DNA of 11,819 bases from DAOUET01 sp034430155. GTDB taxonomy: Bacteria > Chloroflexota > Anaerolineae > Anaerolineales > UBA4823. Position numbers and translations under genes: made by a program. Under the pieces are notes generated by a model that worked only from the letters and a program-made list of their open reading frames with translations, searched no databases and was not told the DNA's origin. Location of the stretch: positions 1-11,819 of the forward strand of contig DAOUET010000150.1 of NCBI GenBank assembly GCA_034430155.1, written 5' to 3'. Numbering within the stretch: position 1 is the stretch's first letter; every line of letters starts with the position of its first letter. Of this stretch, positions 6,268-11,819 are shown piece after piece.

Positions 6268-8790
6268 TTAAGCTCCGTATTTACGATAAAACCAGCGCTT
6301 GGCAAATTCTGCTGACAGGAAATACAGGGCGACGATCCCAAAAATGATCAAAAGATACAGGGGTGGCAGCGGCGTAAAACCCAGCAGATTGGCCAACGGC
6401 GTATACGGCAGCGCTAGCGTGAAGACCATCACCAGCACTGTCATCCCCAGCATAGCGCGGCTGGGAAGGCTGCGCAGGAAGGGCAGTTGTGTGCGCACCG
6501 CAAAAACCACCACTCCTGCCGAAAGCACGGATTCGATGAACCAGCCGGTATGGAAAGCCCCTTCCCCGGCCTTCAACAACCACAGCAATACCCCAAAAGT
6601 GGCTATGTCAAAAATCGAACTGAGCGGTCCAAACACCAGCATGAAGCGGCTAATGAATTTGATATCCCAGCGGTGAGGGCGCTCCACAAACACATCGTCC
6701 ACGTTGTCATTGGCAATGGTCATTTCGGGCAGGTCGGTCAGGAAGTTGATCAGCATAATTTGCTTGGGCAGCATCGGTAGGAAGGGCAGGAACAGCGAAG
6801 CCGCTACCATGCTGAACATATTTCCAAAATTGGCGCTGGTCGCCATGAATACATATTTGAGGGTGTTGGCAAAAGTTTTGCGCCCATGCACAATGCCCTC
6901 ACGCAGTACATCCAAATCCTGCTTGAGCAATACCAAGTCAGCAGCTTCTTTGGCAACATCCACAGCGTTCTCCACCGAGATGCCCACGTCAGCGCTGTGC
7001 AGCGAGGGCGCATCATTAATGCCGTCGCCCATGTAGCCCACCACGTGTCCGCGTTTCTTGAGCGCCAAAATGATGCGCTCCTTTTGGTTGGGGTCTACCT
7101 CCGCAAAGATGGTGGTTTGCTCCACGGCGTGCCAGAGCGCCTCGTCGCGCAGGTCATCCAGTTCGGCGCCGGTCAGCACCTTGGCATCGCCCAACCCTAC
7201 CACCTGCCCGGTATGGCGTGCCACCAGTTTATTGTCTCCCGTAATCACCTTGAGCCGCACGCCCAACTTCTCCAACGCCTGAATGGTCTCCTGCGCGCTC
7301 TCTTTCGGCGGGTCAAAAAACAACAGGAGCCCGGCAAAAATCATATCATTTTCATCTTTTATGGAATAGGGATGTTCCTGCAGGTTGACAGGTTTGACCG
7401 CCACCCCCAGTACCCGGTAACCCTGGGCACTCCAACCCTCGTATCTTTCCTGGATTTTGGCTTGCGCGCCATTATCCAGAGCTTTTTCCTGGTCCTCAAC
7501 CTGAATCCGTGAACACACCGCCAGCACATTTTCCAAGGCACCCTTGGTGACCATAAGGGGTGAAAGATCATTTCGCCTCACGACCACAGTCAGCCGTTTG
7601 CGGATGAAGTCATACGGAATTTCGTCCACTTTAGTATACTCACCCGCCCCCTCTGCTCCCTTGCTGACAATGGCCTCGTCCATTGGATTGGGCAGGCCGG
7701 TCTGCATCTGCGCGTTCAGGTAAGCATACAGGCTCACTCGCCCGGATGGGTTGCCGTTCACATCCAGCGCGCCATCCAACTTGACGACGCCCAGGGTGAG
7801 TGTGCCGGTTTTGTCAGTGCAGAGCACATCCATGCTGCCGAAGTTCTCGATCGATTCCAGCCGCCGCACGATCACCCCATGTTTGGCCATATCTTGAGAG
7901 CCTTTTGACAGGTTGATGTTGATAATGGCAGGCAGCAATTGCGGCGTCAACCCGACTGCCAGCGCAATCGAAAAGAGCAGTGAATCGAGTACCGATTTGT
8001 GGAAAAGCACATTGAAGAAAAAGATAGCCAGCACCAGCAAAAACATGACTTCGGTCAGCAGGTAGCCCAGGCGCTTGATGCCACGCTCAAACTCGTTCTC
8101 CGGCGGACGTAATGTCAGACGGTCGGCGATCTGGCCAAAGGCGGTCTGTGGCCCGGTCTGCACGATCAGCACTTTGGCGCTCCCACTGCGGACGTTGGTT
8201 CCCATAAACACCACGTTCGTGCGCTCAGCCAGCCCGGCGCTTTCAGACAAAATGCCGGACTTCTTCTCCACCGGGAAAGTCTCGCCGGTCAGCGCCGCCT
8301 GGTTAACAAAGAAATCCCTGGCTTCGAGTATCAGCCCATCGGCAGGGACCAAACTGCCAGCCGAGAGCAAGACCACCTCACCGGGAACAATTTCCTCGGT
8401 CGGCACCGAAGTGGGTTTTCCATCCCGCAATACATCTGTCTTGAGTGAAACCTGGGCCCTCAGTTTCTCAGCAGCGTTGTTGGCGTTGTACTCTTGAAAG
8501 AAACTAAGCAAGGCGCTACCCATCACGATCAGCAGGATGATGGAAGCGTTCGCCCAATCTTTGAGAAAGGCTGACATAACCGTGGCAAATATTAGAATGA
8601 GCACGACCGGGCTTTTAAACTGGTTGATGAACAGCCCTAGCGGCGTCATCCGCTCTTTGGATTGGATGCGGTTCGGGCCCACCCGTTCAAGGATTTCCTG
8701 GGCTGCTGCTTGACTCAAACCTTGAGCGGATGAGTTGACCCTCTCCGCAACTTCATCCGCAGGTTTGGACCAATACGAATAGGTTGTCAT
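6268..8790 (-). CDS. mgtA: MgtA-type (P3B) Mg2+-transporting P-type ATPase
   Basis: This 840-residue protein has all parts of a P-type ATPase in order: N-terminal cation-ATPase domain (about 1-70), actuator loop ALTGE (166-170), phosphorylation site CTDKTGTLT (Asp326), nucleotide-binding KGALE (416-420), TGDN (517-520) and hinge MGDGINDAP (587-595). MgtA-specific features include the TM5 segment TSANFGNMFS (651-660), GPLSSIFDIATFG (721-733) and GWFIESVLS (749-757). It is probably a Mg2+ importer of the inner membrane. TM4 reads GLTPQLLP (280-287), where E. coli MgtA has GLTPEMLP, and TM6 reads NFLTDLPEM (682-690). E. coli MgtA is about 900 residues, so this one is shorter, mostly at the N-terminus. 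The start at 8790 has a strong ribosome site, AGGAGG (8796-8801, minus), 5 nt away. No long MgtA-style riboswitch leader fits, because the likely TSS is only about 30 nt upstream. Confidence 0.9.
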   Translation of the reverse strand: MTTYSYWSKPADEVAERVNSSAQGLSQAAAQEILERVGPNRIQSKERMTPLGLFINQFKSPVVLILIFATVMSAFLKDWANASIILLIVMGSALLSFFQEYNANNAAEKLRAQVSLKTDVLRDGKPTSVPTEEIVPGEVVLLSAGSLVPADGLILEARDFFVNQAALTGETFPVEKKSGILSESAGLAERTNVVFMGTNVRSGSAKVLIVQTGPQTAFGQIADRLTLRPPENEFERGIKRLGYLLTEVMFLLVLAIFFFNVLFHKSVLDSLLFSIALAVGLTPQLLPAIININLSKGSQDMAKHGVIVRRLESIENFGSMDVLCTDKTGTLTLGVVKLDGALDVNGNPSGRVSLYAYLNAQMQTGLPNPMDEAIVSKGAEGAGEYTKVDEIPYDFIRKRLTVVVRRNDLSPLMVTKGALENVLAVCSRIQVEDQEKALDNGAQAKIQERYEGWSAQGYRVLGVAVKPVNLQEHPYSIKDENDMIFAGLLLFFDPPKESAQETIQALEKLGVRLKVITGDNKLVARHTGQVVGLGDAKVLTGAELDDLRDEALWHAVEQTTIFAEVDPNQKERIILALKKRGHVVGYMGDGINDAPSLHSADVGISVENAVDVAKEAADLVLLKQDLDVLREGIVHGRKTFANTLKYVFMATSANFGNMFSMVAASLFLPFLPMLPKQIMLINFLTDLPEMTIANDNVDDVFVERPHRWDIKFISRFMLVFGPLSSIFDIATFGVLLWLLKAGEGAFHTGWFIESVLSAGVVVFAVRTQLPFLRSLPSRAMLGMTVLVMVFTLALPYTPLANLLGFTPLPPLYLLIIFGIVALYFLSAEFAKRWFYRKYGA
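6273..6276 (-). promoter_or_regulatory. Ribosome binding site supporting the TTG start of the flippase-like gene
   Basis: GGAG on the minus strand sits 8 nt upstream of the TTG at 6264 and lies within the final codons of the ATPase gene. No ATG or GTG is available nearby; the next in-frame ATG is Met17, inside the first membrane region. Confidence 0.6.
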
Positions 8791-8795
8791 CGAAC

Positions 8796-8801
8796 CCTCC
8801 T
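8796..8801 (-). promoter_or_regulatory. Ribosome binding site of the MgtA-type ATPase
   Basis: AGGAGG on the minus strand is a full Shine-Dalgarno match located 5 nt before the ATG at 8790. Confidence 0.8.
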
Positions 8802-8825
8802 GGATGTGATATAGCCGTTAATTTC

Positions 8826-8831
8826 ATTATA
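8826..8831 (-). promoter_or_regulatory. Consensus -10 box for the mgtA gene group
   Basis: TATAAT on the minus strand matches the sigma70 -10 consensus perfectly and would place transcription start near 8819, about 29 nt before the ATG. No convincing -35 hexamer is present at 16-18 nt (the sequence there is AATATT), which suggests activator-dependent transcription or chance. It overlaps the stop codon of the kinase fragment's open frame. Confidence 0.45.
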
Positions 8832-8928
8832 CAGTGAACTTCTGGTTTAATATTGACCTATAAAGAAATCGAGAACTTACTTCCCATCTCATCACTTTCG
8901 GCGCGATTAGTGCCCCGGTGCAATTCCA

Positions 8929-9177
8929 CAATCGATTTGGCGATACGGTTTGTATATGGAGCACCAGTTCGCCCGCATCCTCCAAAGAGAGCCTACCAAG
9001 ATCCTCGACAAGATGCCGCAGGTGCTGGACTCCAGCTTGCACGGTCGCGAAGCGTTCGGGCGTGGCAGTGAGTTTGCCATCTTTGAGCGACTCAAGGCAG
9101 CCACCAATCACCGTCAGCGGATTGCGCAGATGGTGGGCAATATCGGCGGGCATCTGGTTGAAGGAGGCGGCCAGTTC
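8929..9177 (-). pseudogene. Histidine kinase core fragment (dimerisation/H-box region)
   Basis: On the minus strand the frame opening near 9234 contains a clear HisKA segment: a HAMP-end-like ELAASFNQM (9177 downward), then ADIAHHLRNPLTVIGG with the H-box His encoded at 9133-9135, then LRHLVEDLGRLSLEDAGEL. These match the ADIAHELRTPLTV and LVDDLRTLSLAEAG segments of sensor kinases. Between FNQM and the H-box the usual linker of about 14 residues is missing, suggesting an internal deletion. After SPNRL (about 8929) the similarity is lost, and the frame runs through unrelated residues to a stop at 8827-8829. The sensor, HAMP and ATPase domains are all absent, so the fragment cannot be an active kinase. 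The N-terminal part of the open frame (9178-9234) is antisense to the acetyltransferase remnant and is not kinase sequence. Confidence 0.75.
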
Positions 9178-9183
9178 GCAGGG

Positions 9184-9417
9184 CGAGATGCCAGCGTGGA
9201 GGAGTTCTTCATCTTCGAGCCTCACCACGAGCATGGTCTGGGCCGATCAGTACTTTCAGCTGTGTGTGAGCAAGTCAAGAATCTAGGCGTGGGCGCGCTT
9301 CACCGGGAGGTTGCCAGAAAGTAGGAGCCAGCTAAGCAGCTTTATAATTAGGTTGGCTTTGAACCCCGGGAAAAATACCCTTCAATGACCCTCAGGTTAT
9401 CAAGCAAACTGGCATAA
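9184..9417 (+). pseudogene. GNAT acetyltransferase C-terminal remnant with two in-frame TAG codons
   Basis: In a single plus-strand frame the sequence encodes RDASVEEFFIF, then GLGRSVLSAVCEQVKNLGV (motif A, acetyl-CoA loop, compare RGLGRALL-AV), then HREVARK, a TAG stop (9322-9324), EPAKQLYN, a second TAG (9349-9351), and VGFEPREKYPSMTLRLSS before a TAA at 9415-9417. This is the classic GNAT ending EVARxNEPAxxLYxxxGFEPRE. Both stops sit where family members have ordinary residues, and no frameshift is needed to read through. The N-terminal half of the domain is missing because the sequence changes at about 9178-9184 into the minus-strand kinase fragment. It is therefore a decayed gene. The GNAT family call is firm; the original substrate is unknown. 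Confidence 0.8.
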
Positions 9418-9493
9418 TCACGCATTTCCGGGGTAGTTTATAGCGCACAGCTGAATCCCCGTGATCCCCTGCCTGGAAAAGGTCGATTTTAGA

Positions 9494-10420
9494 ATGCTGA
9501 AGCAAAGTTACCGGCTCTCCTCCATACTTATCGCCGTGTTTGTCGTTTTCCTTTGGGCCACCTCTTGGGTTTTCATCAAGATCGGCCTGGACGAGATCCC
9601 GGCGCTCACATTCGCCGGACTACGCTACACGCTGGCTTTCCTGGTTTTGATACCGGTTCTGTATTTCAACCCAGGCAGATCTTCACTCCTGTCCCAGGTA
9701 AAAGGTAACTGGAGGCGCCTCTTCTCTCTGGGACTTCTCCTGTACGCCGCCACCCAAGGGGCCGTCTTCCTGGCGCTCTCGTACCTGCCGGCGGTTACAG
9801 TCAACTTGCTTTGGAGCTTCAGCACAGTCACCGTGGCGCTCTTCGGCGCATATTGGCTGGCCGAACGGCCAAACCTTTTCCAGTGGGCTGGGATCGCCCT
9901 GGCCTCACTGGGAGCGGTCATCTACTTCTACCCGGTTGAATTCAGGCAAGGTCAGCTGCTTGGGATCGTCATCGCCATAATAGGGATCGTTGCCAACGCC
10001 GGGGCCGTCATCCTGGGCAGGCAGGTTAATCGATCCAGAGAGGTGCATCCGCTGGTAGTGACGGTTTTCAGTATGGGCTTCGGTTCAATCGTCTTGCTGG
10101 CAGCCGGCCTCTGGCTTCAAGGACTTCCCCCCATCACACTGCGCAACTGGGGTATCATCGTCTGGTTGGCGGTGGTCAACACAGCCTTGGCCTTCACGCT
10201 CTGGAATCACACCCTGCGTACTTTATCAGCCACTGAATCCAGCATTATCAACGGCACAATGTTGATATGGATTCCGATATTGGCGGTGACCTTTCTTGGT
10301 GAAAGCATTGAGGGAAAGGAGATTCTCGGGCTGGTTATAGCCGGAGCAGGCACCTTGATTGTGCAATTGCAGGGGCCCTCGAAGTTGCTGAACCTCCTGG
10401 GCCGGCGGGTGGCAAGCTGA
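9494..10420 (+). CDS. EamA/DMT-family transporter
   Basis: This 308-residue inner-membrane protein has ten predicted helices formed by two tandem EamA repeats (about 10-146 and 155-292). Repeat 1 carries LWATSWVFIKIGL (20-32), with AGLRYTLAFLVLIP following. Repeat 2 carries AVVNTALAFTLWNHTLRTLSATESS (226-250), then PILAVTFLGESI (261-272), the usual DMT ending. EamA proteins export amino acids, metabolites or drugs; the substrate cannot be read here. The frame is open upstream to a GTG at 9461, but ATG 9494 gives the normal EamA N-terminus, with GAAAAGG (9476-9482) as a slightly distant ribosome site. No promoter is evident. The methyltransferase gene follows after 66 nt and may be co-transcribed. 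Confidence 0.88.
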   Translation: MLKQSYRLSSILIAVFVVFLWATSWVFIKIGLDEIPALTFAGLRYTLAFLVLIPVLYFNPGRSSLLSQVKGNWRRLFSLGLLLYAATQGAVFLALSYLPAVTVNLLWSFSTVTVALFGAYWLAERPNLFQWAGIALASLGAVIYFYPVEFRQGQLLGIVIAIIGIVANAGAVILGRQVNRSREVHPLVVTVFSMGFGSIVLLAAGLWLQGLPPITLRNWGIIVWLAVVNTALAFTLWNHTLRTLSATESSIINGTMLIWIPILAVTFLGESIEGKEILGLVIAGAGTLIVQLQGPSKLLNLLGRRVAS

Positions 10421-10486
10421 TCCGCCGCCAAGCAATCCAATCACCGTCGCCCACCGTCTGGGTAAAATCATCGGAAAGGTTGAATT

Positions 10487-11050
10487 ATGCAAATCTTACC
10501 TGCTTTAGAATTCTCAATCAAGAATGGCGGGGGCCTGCTGGCGCTTTATTTCATCGGTTTAATCGCCATGGTGCTCACTTTTCCAAGCGATAAGCGAAAG
10601 AAGCTCTTCTATGAGCCCAGCTATCCCAGAGCTGATTGGCGCTGGTCCGTACTCCTGGTTGGAAGGGTCGCAGCAGTTTCATTTGTCGTCCTGATGTTCT
10701 TCACACCCTTGAAGATTGGCGCCCCGCTTTTCTATATCGGGCTTCTGGTATATGGTTTGGGCTATTTCATCGTGATGGTGGCGTTGATCACTTACCGCCA
10801 AGCCCCCAGGAACCAGATTGTGGGCGCTGGCCTCTACCGGATTTCAAGAAATCCGCAGTGGGTAGGCCTGGTGTTTGTATTTATCGGCTCGGTCATGACG
10901 GTGGCGGTCTGGCTGCATCTGATCCTGGTCCTGCTTCTGGTGGGGGCTTACCACTTCCAAATCCTCCTGGAAGAAGGGTCGTGCTTGAATCTCTATGGCG
11001 AGCGATACCAGGATTACATGCGTAGGGTTCCCCGTTATTTCCTGGTTTAA
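10487..11050 (+). CDS. ICMT/PEMT-type membrane methyltransferase family protein
   Basis: This 187-residue protein has four to five hydrophobic segments (about 15-33, 52-73, 78-102, 125-156). The conserved C-terminal half of the isoprenylcysteine carboxyl methyltransferase / phospholipid methyltransferase family is clear: GLYRISRNP (115-123, compare GLYRxSRHP), then HFQILLEEGSCLNLYGERYQDYMRRVPRYF (156-185 in two parts). The SAM-binding Glu-Glu pair is at 162-163. In this protein the second half of the family motif reads RNPQWVG instead of the usual RHPMYLG. Bacterial members are mostly uncharacterised membrane SAM-dependent methyltransferases. Start at 10487 is supported by GGAAAGG 7 nt upstream. 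It follows the EamA gene on the same strand. Confidence 0.82.
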   Translation: MQILPALEFSIKNGGGLLALYFIGLIAMVLTFPSDKRKKLFYEPSYPRADWRWSVLLVGRVAAVSFVVLMFFTPLKIGAPLFYIGLLVYGLGYFIVMVALITYRQAPRNQIVGAGLYRISRNPQWVGLVFVFIGSVMTVAVWLHLILVLLLVGAYHFQILLEEGSCLNLYGERYQDYMRRVPRYFLV

Positions 11051-11130
11051 GCAGATGGGCCAAACTGGTTCCAGGGAGCGCATCCAGGTCGGCGAGAGGC
11101 ATTTGTGCTGGAGCCAGGTTGGGATTAAAA

Positions 11131-11197
11131 TGCATGAGGCTGTAAATCTGGTCCGCGCTCCTCGCAGTTTGGGGGCGCGCCGGGGTAGCCTCAAGCA
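11131..11197. repeat. Imperfect inverted repeat with 45-nt loop
   Basis: TGCATGAGGCT (11131-11141) and AGCCTCAAGCA (11187-11197) pair at 10 of 11 positions, with an inner GCGC/GCGC pairing possible within the loop. It sits in the 209-nt spacer between the methyltransferase stop and the next gene. No T-run follows, so it is not a simple terminator; it could be a structured leader or an operator. Confidence 0.3.
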
Positions 11198-11244
11198 AAG
11201 AACACTTATATAGGGGATTGGATACATTACCTTACCGGTCTGGT

Positions 11245-11250
11245 AGGAGG
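11245..11250 (+). promoter_or_regulatory. Ribosome binding site of the sensor-like membrane protein
   Basis: AGGAGG sits 9 nt before the ATG at 11260 and is a full Shine-Dalgarno match, which supports that start. Confidence 0.75.
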
Positions 11251-11259
11251 AGTTGGTTT

Positions 11260-11819
11260 ATGCGCAAAGTGAAAAGTATCCTGCGGCACTGGCTACCGCT
11301 GGCGGTGCTCGTCACCGTCATCTGTGGTCTGGTCTATGTAGCAGTGCAGCAGGTATTACGACAAGACGCCAATGACCCCCAGATCCAAATGGCTGAAGAT
11401 GCAGCCGCAGCTCTGTCTCGCGGAGAGCCGCTCGCCTCGGTCTTACCGGCTGGCCAGGTCGACATAGCCCGCAGCCTGGCGCCCTTCATGATGGTCTTTG
11501 ACGGTGACGGAAAGGTGCTCGCTTCCTCCGGGCTGCTGCACGATCAGAATCCCAGTCTGCCGCAGGGCGTCCTGGGCTACACCGAGCAGCATGGACAGGA
11601 CCGCATCACCTGGCAACCAGAACCCGGCGTTCGAATCGCCACGGTGGTAGCTCGCCTTGATGGTGACCAGTCCGGTTTCGTGCTGGTGGGACGGTCGCTG
11701 CGCGAGGTTGAGGTGCGGGAATCGCAAGCCCAAACTATAGCCGGTATCGTTTGGCTGGTTGCCCTGGCTTCCACGTTGGTCACGGTTGCCATCAGCGAGC
11801 TTTTCCTGGCTGGGGAATG
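11260..11819 (+). CDS. Membrane protein with sensor-like extracytoplasmic domain (cut by window end)
   Basis: The frame opens at ATG 11260 and stays open for 186 codons to the end of the window. Residues 1-10 are basic, 11-30 form a membrane anchor (WLPLAVLVTVICGLVYVAVQ), 33-158 form an outer domain, and 160-184 form a second membrane segment. The outer domain has a NDPQIQMAEDAAAAL helix, DIARSLAPFMMVFDGDGKVLASS (68-90), a GVRIATVV strand and SGFVLVGRSLREVE (138-151). This arrangement resembles the PAS/Cache-like sensory domain at the N-terminus of membrane sensor proteins, but no kinase or signalling domain is visible inside the window. It may be a stand-alone protein of about 190-200 residues or the start of a longer sensor. 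I do not recognise a named family. Confidence 0.7.
   Translation, partial: MRKVKSILRHWLPLAVLVTVICGLVYVAVQQVLRQDANDPQIQMAEDAAAALSRGEPLASVLPAGQVDIARSLAPFMMVFDGDGKVLASSGLLHDQNPSLPQGVLGYTEQHGQDRITWQPEPGVRIATVVARLDGDQSGFVLVGRSLREVEVRESQAQTIAGIVWLVALASTLVTVAISELFLAGE

Noticed and set aside
6886..7512. Plus-strand open frame of 208 codons
   Set aside because: It is antisense to the ATPase catalytic domain, which is intact and explains the region fully.
8790..8821. A long regulatory leader or Mg2+ riboswitch upstream of mgtA
   Set aside because: The consensus -10 box puts transcription start only about 29 nt before the ATG, too short for an MgtA-style leader.
9322..9351. TAG codons in the GNAT frame as pyrrolysine or recoding sites
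   Set aside because: The gene lacks its N-terminal half and abuts another broken gene, so decay is the simpler explanation.

Overview
The window reads as a stretch of bacterial chromosome from an uncultured-type organism with moderate to high GC. The overall flavour (a long MgtA-family ATPase with a short leader, RlmN-like radical SAM enzyme, DUF4332 protein, many small membrane proteins) suggests Chloroflexota, perhaps Anaerolineae. That assignment is an impression from protein resemblance, not a computed result. No rRNA, tRNA, CRISPR array, integrase or insertion sequence was seen.

Layout. (1) Positions 1-161 hold a perfect 12-bp hairpin and a possible promoter, followed by a helix-hairpin-helix DUF4332-type protein (177-884, +). 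(2) Positions 979-4076 (+) hold four tightly packed genes: an adenine-phosphoribosyltransferase-like protein, an isochorismatase/nicotinamidase-like cysteine hydrolase, a thioredoxin-reductase-fold flavoprotein without the CxxC pair, and an RlmN-like radical SAM enzyme. The last three overlap by 8 and 4 nt, so they are almost certainly translated as a unit. This cassette is the best candidate for an undescribed system. (3) A 309-nt convergent gap with no gene leads into a minus-strand metal/membrane group (8790 back to 4386): an MgtA-type P-type ATPase, a flippase-like LPG-synthase-TM protein started by TTG 3 nt after it, and a VIT1/CCC1-type transporter. (4) Positions 8791-9493 are a gene graveyard: a histidine kinase core fragment on the minus strand abuts the C-terminal half of a GNAT acetyltransferase on the plus strand, the latter interrupted by two in-frame TAG codons. 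The mgtA -10 box lies just past the kinase fragment. (5) Positions 9494-11050 (+) hold an EamA/DMT exporter and an ICMT/PEMT-type membrane methyltransferase. (6) A spacer with an inverted repeat precedes a membrane protein with a sensor-like outer domain (from 11260), which is cut off by the window end.

How the parts may work together. In region 2, the flavoprotein is a plausible NAD(P)H-fed electron source for the radical SAM enzyme, while the hydrolase and phosphoribosyltransferase look like base or amide salvage chemistry. Together they could make or recycle a modified base or nucleotide; this is inference. Region 3 looks like divalent-cation handling: Mg2+ uptake beside Fe/Mn transport. 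The rest are unlinked transport and membrane-modification genes.
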